Shown here in pieces: positions 49,626 to 61,492 of a DNA stretch of 64,000 nt. This stretch comes from Drosophila miranda. Taxonomy: Eukaryota; Arthropoda; Insecta; Diptera; Drosophilidae. The stretch lies in the NCBI RefSeq assembly GCF_003369915.1, contig NC_046674.1, positions 14,260,001 through 14,324,000 of the forward strand. The letters are read 5' to 3'. The notes beneath the pieces were generated by a model. It did not search any database, had not been told where the DNA came from, and was given only the letters and a program-made list of their open reading frames with translations. The first letter of the stretch is position 1. Every line of letters begins with the position of its first letter. The position numbers and the translations under genes are program-made.

Positions 49626-52600
49626 ATTGAAATATCGCATTATGCAAATTATTACCATTTCTACGATCATATTAGGTAAACGCAATACTTTGGGATATGT
49701 ACAATATATATAATATATAATGGGGCTCATATAGGCGCTAGCGGGCCAAGCTAGTGAGCCGGGGGTTGGCGCACCATCAAACACTCGCTTTTGCCCCCCA
49801 GTCTGCCACAAAAAACAATCGATAAATATGAAGAACATGTAGTTTAATAAAGCATTTTGTAAAACCAAATAAAACTGAATAAAATCGTGGTAAAATATTA
49901 TATATCTGGCATATGCACGATCAGAATCCAGTCTAGATCGTAGCGAATCTTTCTTTTCCTATAGAAAAATAAAATTAAATTGTAAAGAAAGATGTATCTA
50001 AGGGATAATGTGAAAGCACATATATCGGATATATGTATATTTTTCAATAGATCTGGTATGTAGAATGGTAATATGCGGTACGTAATGCGGTAGCCCTTAC
50101 CACTTTTCGAATGAAATTCCAATCAACTGGCTGGCCCTGAGCATATGCCAAATGATTTTTATGTAATTACGAAACACTTGATTGATTTACAACCGTTGTA
50201 CTAACTTAGTTATGCTTAGTGGCACCCTCGATCCGAGCCGATCCCCCGCAACCGCAGGCCGAAGCGATTTCAATCTAAATCGAATTCGAAATCTATTAAA
50301 CATTGACACAAAGTCACGCCAATTACTACACAAGTTATAGCGAAAATTGTTGCAGTTACTCGACTCGTTCCGGGCGCAGGCAAGGCAAGGCAAGGCAAAA
50401 AAGAAAAAACAGTTAACAAATGTATCTAGCGGATAAAATGCCACACGAAGCACACAGCCATAGAGACAGATAGAGAAAGAGAACCTGTTTGAGTGCAAAA
50501 GCCAAAAGCGAAAAGCGAAAAGAACAGCAAAACCAAAACAAAGTGCAAATAAAATAAAGAAAAAATGTATATTATACAATGTACAAATTGTATAAAAATG
50601 CGAACTGCAAGTGGGAGACAGAGACAGCGAACGAATAGCAATCAAAATGATAGAAAATGAAAAACAAATGCCCCCTCCTCCAATACCCCAAAAGCACCGA
50701 ACATCGAATACACTTCAAGATCTACAAAGAGTCACCCTGTTTCCCGATCAGAGGCAGGTGCCGAGTCGGTCCCGAGTATGCAATAACAAAATACACACCT
50801 TTCTTCTATTGTGCCTGGAAAGGGTATCCACAGATACACCGTAGCCCCCCAAAAAGCAGCACAGCAACAACAGAAACCAAGCGCAAGGTCATTCCCGAGT
50901 CTCTGTCTGTCGCTGGCATTAGAAGCGGAAGAGAAATAGCAAAAGCAATGGCAATAGCAATAGCAAACACACAATAAAAGGCAAAGCGAGCAAAAACACA
51001 CACAAAATGTGACACACTGAAAGCGAGAACAGCAATTACAGTTGTAGTTGTAACTGTGTGTGTGAGAGAGAGCGAGAGAGGGAACAGCAAGTGCAGGCGT
51101 AACGTAAATCTAGAACACTTCCTGAATGACTGGGAGAGGGAGAGGCAGCCCGCGAGAGCACGAAAACAATTAGCAAAAAGCGAATTTGATTACAGTTACA
51201 TGACGATGATGAAAGGGAGGGGGGGGGGGGGGGGACGCTAGAGTACGCACAGCCAGTGCCCTCGCTAACCGTTAGAATCACTTCGGATCGGCCATCCCAT
51301 GCCATACCATATTTTTTTCCACAAAAGCTCTCAATTACCCAAGGTCGAGTAACGGACCCTGGCCGAGGCCCCCCCCCCCCTAGGCTGTAATCCAAAACCC
51401 TCTAGGCCATACGTACCGCCATGAGTATTTCCATGATTCCGATTCGAGTAACGGCAATTACAGATATAGATTACCGATTGCCGATCACCGATCACCGATT
51501 GCCGATTACTGATTACTGATATCTGGCCCTGCACTTGAAGCTTTACATTGACACGCGCCGCGCTGCTCGGAGAAGGTCAAGCATTGCGCTTGGGTCGGTC
51601 TTGGGTTGAGTCAGTCCTACAGCTGAATCATCTCTGTTCTGCTGTTAGATGGGTGATAGGTGGCCCGACCCCGGAAGCCCCTCGAATTGTCACGTAAATT
51701 CTCAGATCTACATAGATCGGCGGTTCTGGGTAGCAGATTGGAAGGTCATTTTGGCAAAAACAGCAGAAAAGTCTGTAGGTACTTAGTCATCGCTTTTTTT
51801 TGTTAGAATTTATTCGGCAGTCGAGAGATTGTTTTTCTATGATCCTCTACGCTCCATATAGTCTCTTATAGAACCTATTAAGAGGATCTTAAGAACATCT
51901 ATGGGTCATAGGCTATTCCTTAAAGGTTCTCCCTTGAAGATTCTGTCTGAAATTTCATGAAGTTGTGCAATTCGAGTGGCCCCCCACCCCCGTCCCCAAA
52001 TGTACTGTTTATGCAAATATGCAACACCAAGCCTATATGGGATGCCCCCCCCCCCCCCGCAGCTACAACTCCCCCTGGAGTTGCCCTAAATTGCACATTT
52101 AGGTCATGAACCGGAAACGTCTTAATTACATTGAATAAGCGGCAAAAGAGAGGCTCAAAGTCAATTTAAATGCACCACAAAAGTGAACAAAATGCAAAAA
52201 TGAAAGAAAAATAAAGAAAGAGAAATCAAAAGTGGAAAAGGAAGAAGAATAAAGAAGAGGCAGGGGCAGGGGTAGGGGCAGTAGAGTGGGTATGGAGTAC
52301 AGAGGTTGGAGGGTGTGGGGCGGGGTGGGGATAGCAGACAGAGAGGAGTAGGAGAAGGAGAAGGAGAATTGCATACAATACTGGCACTCGTCTCGAATCG
52401 AGAGTTAAATAATTAAGCGGGCCAGCAGAGCAGAACAACAAAAGCACCAGTGGAGTGTGGGGGGGAGGGGGGGTATTAGCAGACAAAGGGTCCAAAAGGG
52501 AAGCGACAGGGAATGCAAAAAACTGATAAACAACAACAAGAACAGAAAGAAGAGAAAAAAAACAAATTGGAACGAAATCTGTGCAGACGACAAGAAGAAG

Positions 52601-53175
52601 AAGAAGAAGAAAAAGATGAGCTTCCAGCAGCAAAAAAGAACAGAAAAAAGCAGCAGCGGCGACGGCGGCGGCCGAGCAGTGACGCCGACGATGAACCGAA
52701 GGCATCCGAAGACCTTGAACTTTGGCAAACAACAACAACAGCGGCAGCGGCAGCGGCAGCAGCATGCAGAACAGTTCAAAGCGTAGACGAAGAAACAAAC
52801 AACAGTGCGAAAAAAGAAGAGGAAGAGGAAGAGGAAGGGGAAGAACAAGAACAAGGAGAACAGCGCAGCAGCAGCCTTAAATCAAACCCTCGTCTGAGCG
52901 GCAGACTCTTCGGAGAGCGCGCGAGAGAGAGAGAGAGCGAGATCCAATGTAGGGCAGACACACAGAGAGAGCAGAGCAGCAGCAGCAGCAAAGGGAGTGA
53001 GAGAGAGGATATGTCTGGTTATTAGCAGGATCAGCAAAAACAAAAACTGGTTGCGTTGCGCTCTCCCTCTCTGTCCCTCTCTGTCTCTCTCCTGGAAGCA
53101 GGCAAGTGCCATTGACCTACAAGCAAATGTCGTTGGCTTCTTGCAGATCGCCAGGAAAGAAGGAGAGAGAGCCGT

Positions 53176-53203
53176 GCAGCAGCAGCAGCAGCAGCAGCAG
53201 CAG
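53176..53203. repeat. (CAG)n microsatellite
   Basis: Nine CAG units in intronic sequence. Confidence 0.9.
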
Positions 53204-54194
53204 AGACCTTGATATTGTCAACGACATGAGCAGCAACAACAATTTAAAAATACAACATCAGTGGGGGGAGAGAGAGAAGGTGGGTGGCAGAGCAGAGAGG
53301 GAGAACGGCGGTACGGCGGCGTCACGCTTCGGACATGGGGGGGCGCTATTTATACCTTTTTCGATTGCGCCTTTTGTGTGATCTGCGAGTTTTTGTTTTC
53401 GTGCGCGCCCAGAAACGTATCCCCCCCCTCCCCAACCCTCCCCCCCACCTCTATGGAGGGAACTCTCTGCCCAACTCGAACGCGAATCGCGCGGCTGTAC
53501 TCCCCATCTGCATGGCAGGGCCTGGCAGGGCCCTCGGCGCGACTCGTTTCGCCTGGGCCTCAAGTGCAGTGCCCTTGACTTAGGTCAATAACACGATTGT
53601 TCCTGTTGTGCCTCCCATTTTTCGGTGGCGAGGGGAGGGATCTGGCCAGGGGTAGGGGCAGTGGTGCTCTTTGAAAACTTGCAAATCTTTTTTTCCAAAT
53701 TTTTGATCCTCAGCTCCAACCCATAATCGATGAGAGGGGGTGGGGGGCGCCCTTCGGCATGCCATTGCCACTTGACAGTGACCTTACGACAGCTAAACGG
53801 TGCCTGTGCCACCCCTGCCCCTCCCCCTCCCCCTGCTGCTGCGTCGCCTGCCGCTGCATAACCTTTGCCTTGCATTTGGAGGCGAATCGACGCGCATGAA
53901 CCTGACATTGAACGTGAATGTGCGCTGGCTGGCAATGAAAATTTCTTTCCACACGAGAGAGAGTGAGAGAGAGAGAGAGGGTGGGTGGTGGGGTGGTGGC
54001 TAAAAACTGTTCTGGCCCCATAGGAAATACTGGGGCAAACATTTTTGATGGCTTTTCTTTCTACTTAGTAGCTGTCTGTGTGTGTGTGTGTGTCTGTGTG
54101 TGTTAGTGTGTGCCTTTGTGTCTGTCTGTGTGTGTGTGTTGAGTTCATGTCGAAAAAGGGTTCGTTCTTGGGGTCTGTGTGGCGTGCATATTGG

Positions 54195-54205
54195 AGGTCA
54201 GGTCA
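54195..54205 (+). promoter_or_regulatory. Overlapping AGGTCA direct repeat
   Basis: AGGTCAGGTCA gives two overlapping nuclear-receptor half-sites in direct orientation, 186 bp before the palindromic element. It could bind monomeric receptors such as DHR3 or E75 itself. Confidence 0.3.
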
Positions 54206-54390
54206 GGGCCAAAGCACTTGACATTTCTCATAAATATTCAAGTGTAAAATAGTTTCACTGCCGCCTAGCCCCACCCCCTCTACACCCTACCCCCTACCCG
54301 CCCCCCTAGACTGGGTTAGTGTGTCAGGCAAAAAGTCTGATACGAATTTCTTATAAACAACATCGGATCGGTTGAGGCAGAGCTCCCCCC

Positions 54391-54409
54391 TTTCGGTCAT
54401 TGACCGAAA
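54391..54409. promoter_or_regulatory. Candidate ecdysone response element (IR1 palindrome)
   Basis: TTTCGGTCATTGACCGAAA is a 19-bp palindrome around a single T. Its core GGTCA-T-TGACC is a perfect inverted repeat with a 1-bp spacer, the preferred binding site of the EcR/USP heterodimer (consensus RGGTCANTGACCY, here with C and G at the outer R and Y positions). A perfect 10-bp core is expected about 0.06 times by chance in 64 kb. It lies in the first intron of an ecdysone early gene, 8.6 kb after the E75C exon. Confidence 0.55.
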
Positions 54410-54806
54410 CCGCACAGCTGGCAGGGGGGGAGGGTAGGGGGGAGGGGGGGGGGGGGGGGTTGCCGCCAGCGATCTTTGGATTTCCAGGCAATAGTTGTTT
54501 ATCAGTTGGGGCCTAATGTATTGATTTCATTCTCGAGTAAGCGACTCATTCGATGGTTTATTTGTCCAAGCCCGCATTCCATTCGTTTATGGTTATCCGA
54601 TATCCGATTACGTACAGCCATCCCCGGGCTCAGGTTATCGGCTTTCATCGTCTCTAAGGGACCCTCTAATCATCGGTTCTAACCCCTAAGCCGTTAACTG
54701 TTGAAGGGTTCGCTTCGATAGCTCGATAGTTTATCAAATTGTTAATGCAATTGCATCATTTAGAAGGCAACTGAGGCACCGACACGTTGCCTCTATGGAC
54801 TTTCAT

Positions 54807-54815
54807 TCAAGGTCG
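54807..54815 (+). promoter_or_regulatory. FTZ-F1-type site TCAAGGTCG
   Basis: Exact YCAAGGYCR match, 400 bp after the candidate ecdysone response element. Confidence 0.3.
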
Positions 54816-55249
54816 CTGATAACGAATGGCCCCCCCCTCAGAAAGCCTTCGTTTCGACCAGCTCTGGAATGCCTGTGGGTTGAGTATACCCCTGGCCCTT
54901 GAGAGCTACTGGGTAAAATCAAATTACGTTGCCTTTTCACCCACTCACAGCTTACTTTCTCTCCCACACACACACACTCTCCCTCCCCCCCCCCCCTCTC
55001 TCCTCCTCTCTCTCTTCCTTTTTATATATATACATCTCTCTCTCTGGGTGTCTGCTCCTGTCTCTCCTTCGGCCTCTGCTGCTGCTGCTGCTGCTGCTCC
55101 TGCAGAAATTGACAAGTTCTTGTTCATGGTCAGGGCTATGCTGTGGGCGTGCTGTGGGCGTACTGTGGGCGTGCTGTGGGCCGGCTTTGGGGTGTTGTGT
55201 GGCAATGAAATGTGCATGCGTTGACAGTTGCAACAACAAGAACGCATCT

Positions 55250-55273
55250 GGCAGGCAGGCAGGCAGGCAGGCG
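55250..55273. repeat. (GGCA)n microsatellite
   Basis: Six GCAG/GGCA units. Confidence 0.9.
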
Positions 55274-55899
55274 GGGATGGGCGCGTGTGCCGGGGATTGT
55301 ATAATGGAACGCACAAGGCCAAGGCTAAGGACAGAGAAGCACACAGACGTGCTCTTTGTCTCCTCCCACTGCCACTCCCCCCCCCGCTCCTCTCCACCCT
55401 GCGATAAGACGGGCTAAATGTTAACTTATAATTGCCATTTATGCTTCAATTACCAACACTGGCCGTAATCAGCATTGATTTTTCCTCTTCAAAGCCCTGT
55501 CCCTGTCCCTGTCCAGAGATACGATCGGGTGCCCTGAAGCCTGGGGCCTGGAGATGCTCTTCCGTGAAAGTCTTTTTGCCTTGGCTCACTTCCGTGCATT
55601 TCGAAATTTCCCTGGCAGATTGCCCACTGTGCTGCCAGAGTTGCCAACCTCCCCCCCGCCCCGAATCGCAGCCCATCAATTCCGTACATCCCAAACATTT
55701 GACCTCTCTCTCTCTCTCTCGCTCTCCCTCTCTCCATTTGGTAGTGCCGTTTTTGTCTTGTTCCTCTTTTCGGCGACATTGAAAATATATTTTTATTTAG
55801 GGGGGGGGATGGGGGATGTGGGCGATATATCGGCCAGCCGTTTCCGCATTACCTTGGGGGGGCTCGGAGCACCAGCGGGAGGGAGGTGTGTACAGGTGC

Positions 55900-55925
55900 A
55901 CGAATACGAATACGAATACGAATAC
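55900..55925. repeat. (CGAATA)n microsatellite
   Basis: Four CGAATA units. Confidence 0.9.
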
Positions 55926-56475
55926 AGAAATTATTCAACGATTCATTCGAACGATAAAATAGATACAAAAATATGGCGAGAGTATTCGAAATCTTGAGTC
56001 GTAAGCCATCGATTGATTGATCGATTGACAATATTTATATTCATTTCCGTCAGCATTCGAGGGCTCTATTCGATTAGTCTTAAAGCAAATATTAAACGAG
56101 CAAGAAAATCGCATTTAAAATATGCCAAACACACAGATACACAGATACAAAGATACACGGATACAGAGATACACATGCAAACACATGTTACAAAAATACA
56201 AAATATAATAATAAGAGTACACAAAGATAGAGAGGGAGGGGGTGGGGTGTGGGGTGTGGGGGGTAAGGGAGCGGGAGCGGGTAGGTAGGAAGAGAGAGGC
56301 TAACCTTGCCCGAGGTCTTGTATAAGCGACTAAATGGGGGGACCTACGTAATGTGTGTCACTTGCTCCACACACACACACAGACACACACACACACAGAG
56401 AGCGAGTGAGAGAGAGAGTGTGTGTGGGGGAGAGAGCGGCGGGCGAAAAAGTAAAATGAAAATAAATTGTGATGG

Positions 56476-56484
56476 TCAAGGTCG
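56476..56484 (+). promoter_or_regulatory. FTZ-F1-type site TCAAGGTCG
   Basis: Second exact TCAAGGTCG in the E75C intron. Confidence 0.25.
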
Positions 56485-58600
56485 TTGGCATGTGCGCTTT
56501 GCGCAATAACAAAACAGAGACAGAGGCAGATAGAGAGAGAGGGAGAGAGAGAGCTGGGGAGGTGGTAGAAAAGAAATGGCAAGAAATGTGCAGAAGGAGA
56601 CCCGACCCGACGACAGAGTGTCTACAAATCGGAGAGCCAGTCCCCCCCCCCCCCAAAAAAAAAAAACTGACCCACATTTAAAGTATAATTAATCTCCCTC
56701 TCTCCCTCTCTCGCTCCCTCGCTCGCTCGCTCTCTCCGTCTCGTTACAGGTATGTACCACATGGGGGGCCTGTTGGGGAGATCCAATTAACTGTAAGTCG
56801 CCAGCGGATGGTGGATGCCGGTTAATGCCACTCAAACTCAATTAACGGGGCAATTAAGCTGCGGTTTACCTTAACCTTAACCGTTAGCGGCCACCACTCC
56901 ACCGCCCCCCCGCCCGGTCTTAGGCAAGGACACACGCGCGACACACAAAGTCCTTGCCTGAGGGGTAGGTAGAGCTTTTTTTTGGGGGGGTTGGTGGGGG
57001 ATGGGCAAGGTTACTCCCGATCAAGGGCAGCGTCCAATGTCGGATCCTTGGGAAAGGATGGTCCGATGGCCGCTTGCATCTGTTGCGCCTCCAACTTGTG
57101 GCGCTTCAAAAAGCTCTTCCTCTTCCGGTCTCTCTCTCCCCCCTTCTTTTGAGCAGAGCTTTTGCCTATTGCAATAGTTGCAACTATTTGCAAGCTTTTT
57201 TTTGTGTATCTGCTGCAGCTTTTAGTTGCTGCTGCAACCCCCTGCCAAAAAAAAGTGCAAGCTGCACTGGGAAACGCTTTTGCCGCCACTGCAGCTTTTT
57301 TCTAATGCAACGGCAAAAAACCTGCTTGCATTTGTGGCAGAGGGCGCCACTGTGGCAACTTTTTTCACTGGCGGGGGGTGGGCGGCGGGTGGAGGCGGAA
57401 GTGATCCTGGATTCGTATTAAAGTTCTTTCATACCTTTCGGAATTTCTTTTCATTTTTTCCATCACTTTTTGTATCGCTCTTCTAACCTATTCTATGCTT
57501 TACTCGTATTACCCCTCCCCCTCCCATTGTAAGACAAAAATCAAGCCGATTCTCCGCCGTTTGATCACGCTCCTCTCCGCCAGAGCGCGCACACTGCACG
57601 AGGAAGAGTGTGTGTGCGAGAGGGAGAGCGACAGAGCGCATGGAAGGCATTTCATTTCTTTCTTCTGGCCATACTAATGATCCAATCTGATTTAAATACG
57701 GCAAAATGCTAGATAGGGGCCTTCTCTGTGATTCTGAAGGGCACAGACACAGAGCCGCCGCAGGACGAAAGTTCTTTCAAGGGGCGAAAGGGGGCCTGGC
57801 AAAATGTGTGACCTCACAGGCTTCTGTACACAAAATTTGGTTACTCTAGCTCTTAAAGTCTCTGAGAACAGAAGACAGAGGTGGCTAGAAATGAAGCTGA
57901 TCAAGAAAATAGATAGATAGATATATAGAATATATATAGATAGACAGATATATAGATTGTGGCGCAGTTCTTGGTTATAGTTGTATTATTTTCTCTATTT
58001 CACGTCTGTCAAGCTACGTCTTGTCGATCGTAGAATGAATATCGCACTAGAGTATCGGAATATCGGTAAGGGTACTCTGGTTATCGGTTAGGGTACTCAA
58101 GTGTTGCCCTACAATATATATGAACATATACCCCTCGCGTTTCCAGGGGCTGGCACGACCTTAACCTTGATCGAATACAACCATTAATTTTGGATGTTTA
58201 CTTGCCGTCGTCTCCTGCTTTGCTGGGGTTGGGGGAGAGAGGAATTTAATTAAGCCTTCCCACCAAACAATAAAAAAAAGTGGAGAAAAAACACAACAGA
58301 GAAATATTTGAAATATTTTTTTGTTGTTTTTTTCGGGCCATAATGCTTCCTCCTTACGGCCATTAGGTTGGCTTGTCCTATCGAGGCGTGGGCCACAGAG
58401 TTGATTGCTTTACCCCCCCTTGGAGAGAGGGTGAGGCCCATAAATTTCGCACATAACCTCACACGCATTAGCACTTTGTCAATGTGCCAGCCAGCCTGTT
58501 GTCCTTGTCGCACGCACGCACGCATGTTGTGCCCGTCTTCCTCTCCCTCTCTCTTTTCGTTTCGCCCTGTGGCCTGGCATGTGTCGAATTTCTTCACTGT

Positions 58601-58609
58601 TGGCCTTGA
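58601..58609 (-). promoter_or_regulatory. FTZ-F1-type site on the minus strand (TCAAGGCCA)
   Basis: TGGCCTTGA on the plus strand is the complement of an exact YCAAGGYCR match. Confidence 0.25.
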
Positions 58610-60163
58610 CTTTTAGTAACCTTTTCCTTTCGGTTAATTCTAGTGTTATTAATGGAGCAATTCGACGAAATTGCTGCGCGGCACTGCCCTCTCACTCACA
58701 CACACTGTGTAGTGCTATCTCTGTCTGGCTTTGTTGGTTTCCTTCTTTTTTTGTGGGTTAATTGAATTTGTTCTTGCCGATACTTCGGCTAGTCTTAAAG
58801 CAGCAAGTGTTTAGGGGAATCAGGGCTCGGAATAAGGATGATAAATGATGAGAGAGAAACATTCCAGGAGGACTCCCTCTCTCTCTCTCTCTCTTGCTAG
58901 AACTGAAATTCATGGTCAATGTGTCAAACCCCCGTTTCAAGAGCCGTCAAAGAGCTTGCCATAAGCTGCTTTTTGTGTATAGAGGACTGACAGGGGGCTC
59001 TAAACACACACGCACTCCCACTCCCACTCTCTCTCTCTCTCTCTGTCTCTGTCCCAACCCCTGTTCAGCCTCAAGTCCAGGCCTGTTGTGCTAGGCCTCC
59101 TCGCTCTCTCTCTCTCTCTCTCTGGGCTAGAGCTAAAAATAGACCCCATACTACTCCTTTCCGCTCTCCTTCCGCATGGTTTTGCTGTTGCCTACTTTCT
59201 GGCGTTCGCTCTCTCTCACCATCGCCCACGCACTTTTATGGGCCCTTTGCTAAACTTGCAACAAGGATGTGTTTCCCCTCTATTCGATTCGAGGAAATGT
59301 TGGGAAAAGTACAACGAGTTGGTGCCTGCCTCAGGACCATCGAAGGAGGTCCTTTTTGCACACAGATTCTGGGGGTCACACTTTTTTCCCTTCCAGGAAG
59401 CTGTACACCTGTCCTCTCTCTCTCCCTCTCTCTCGTATTGCTGCCTGGGCTGCCTGATCATCCCTGTTTTATGCGTGACCTATTGACCTATCTCTGTGTA
59501 CGAGCTTTTCCCGGCCTACTTCCCTGAAGCATCACCTGTTTTTGGGCGCCCAAAAAAGTCACCTACTTTCCGGCCTCTCCGTCCCCCCTCTCTCTCACTC
59601 CCTCTCTTTCCCTATTGCCTTCTTCCAGGACAATAAACATTTCGTATTCCGCATATGTTTTTAGCCTTATTGAAAACCTTCTTCTTCCATCCAGAAAACC
59701 CACCCCTCCCCCCGGCTCCACCCATGTGTTTATTAACCTTTTAGGGGTATTAGTATTTGTAAAGCGCCCGCCAAGGGGGATAATGCGCATTTCCGAAAGG
59801 AATGCCCGAAAATGAACGAAATTTGAACAAAACGCCAATCCATCTTCTCGTGTGGGGGGAGGGCGAGGGGGCGTGGGGCGGGGGCCTGCTTGTGGGTGTT
59901 TGCGGACTGCCTCAATACTTCCTCGGCAGCTTTTCCGCATAATTTTCTCCCTGCCACTGCCCCCAGCCCCTGCCCCTGCCCCTGCCCCTGGCCCCCTTCC
60001 ACCAAAACAGCAACAAATGTCGCACGCGCTGCTCAAAATAAAGAGGAACTGCTGATTAAATATATATGTACATACACCTAATGCCATGACACACACGAAC
60101 ATGCAGTATATACCGACAATAAATATACCAAAATATAACCACATTCGTGTACACACGAGTATG

Positions 60164-60187
60164 TGCGTGTGTGTGTGTGTGTGTGTC
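60164..60187. repeat. (GT)n microsatellite
   Basis: About 11 GT units. Confidence 0.85.
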
Positions 60188-60342
60188 TGCACAGCTGTGG
60201 CCAATGGAATAGCAGCATTACTCAAGCGGATATGGCTATTCCCATCCTAAGTTTCGTTTCAACAAGGATTCTAGGAGGGAAAACGGAAACATTTAACTTC
60301 ATTTAATACCAGAAAAGGAATCTTAACGGCGAAATTTAAAGC

Positions 60343-60360
60343 TATCGATTTGTTATCGAT
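60343..60360. promoter_or_regulatory. Paired TATCGAT motifs (DREF/BEAF-32-like)
   Basis: Two TATCGAT heptamers (60343-60349 and 60354-60360) lie 11 bp apart. TATCGATA is bound by DREF and clustered CGATA by BEAF-32, factors of fly promoters and domain borders. Both copies lack the final A of a full DRE. Confidence 0.35.
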
Positions 60361-61198
60361 CAATTCTCTGCTACACTCAAAAGAACGGAGAATTTTGTGT
60401 CAGAAGAGTCAGAAGTCCACTCTCGCCTCAGAGAGGACCTCAATTCTTGGTCCTTGGTCGGGAATGGGGACCTAAGAAAGTGAAAACGTAAAACGCAAAA
60501 GTAAGTGAAAACCGGAGCCAGCCTTTGGGCTTCCCTATTCTGTTGACCGCAGCTGTTGAGGCAGAAAGAAAGAAACGAAACGTAACGAAAGCACAACCGA
60601 AGCAGGCACGAGCCAGCGAGCCAAGCGCTGTCGGCGTCGCAGTCGCCGCCGCTGGCCGAGCGAGAAAATAGGTGAACGACCGTCGATAATGCGCGACCTT
60701 CAAAATAATCTGGGCCAAGTGCTGTCCCAGTGTGCGACTGTGTGCGGTCGGTCTCTGGGTCTCTGGGTCTCTCTGTGTGAGCACGCACTCTCTCCCTCTC
60801 CCACTCGCACTCGCACTCCCACTCTCCCTACAAAAGGCAGCCCAGCCCAACCCAACAGCCGAGTGGGAGAGTGCGAGAGTGCGAGAGTGAGTGACGCTCT
60901 CGCTTTGTTGTCTGCTGTTTGGGGAATACAAATGATATTTACGGATTATATTATACGCGTTTTATATTCTATTCTATTCTTTTCCATTTTATGCGCTTCC
61001 TATCACAACTTTTGGGCAATGAATATTTGGGTTTCCAGGGAAAATGTGAAGGTAATCGCTGGTTTCTAAGAACAACTTTTCGAATAGAACCCACAAGATA
61101 TCAAGAGGAAGCGTGGACCTTGAGCTTCCAATATTTGAATTCCTTAAAAGTTAATCTTCGAATCGAATCAAATTTACAAAGAAATCGCCTTATGGTGC

Positions 61199-61492
61199 TA
61201 TGACATTAGATGTTTGCTCACTTTCTGACGTAGATACCGAGAGATGGCCATCTTCCGATGGCCGAAGGTCATCTCTGAGGCTCTGTTTGATGTTTTCCAA
61301 CACTCAACGCGCTCACTCTCAGTGCAGGCTTTTCCCAAACGGCTTTCTGTGTAAGAGAGTGAGAGATGGCCATCTTTTGTCAATCAGTCGAAGGTCTGCG
61401 ACTCTGTTTGATGTTTTCCAACACTACGACACTACGGCGGCCCTCATTCGCTCTCAGTGCAGGCTTTTCCCAAACGGTAGTCTAATGTCATA
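61199..61492. repeat. 294-bp unit with 12-bp terminal inverted repeats and an internal duplication
   Basis: TATGACATTAGA (61199-61210) and its exact complement TCTAATGTCATA (61481-61492) bound a segment. Inside it a block of about 120 bp occurs twice: GAGATGGCCATCTT, CTCTGTTTGATGTTTTCCAACACT and CTCTCAGTGCAGGC each appear in the same order. It has no coding potential. It resembles a small non-autonomous element, but no target-site duplication is evident. Confidence 0.6.

Noticed and set aside
49395..49868. 157-codon minus-strand frame rich in Tyr, Ile and Phe
   Set aside because: Produced by an A/T-only repeat block; not a membrane protein gene.
60689..61069. 126-codon ATG-started frame in the E75C intron
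   Set aside because: It has a mixed start, but the middle is CTCTCC/CACTCG repeat and the end is A/T-rich; no resemblance to the E75A or E75B N-termini.
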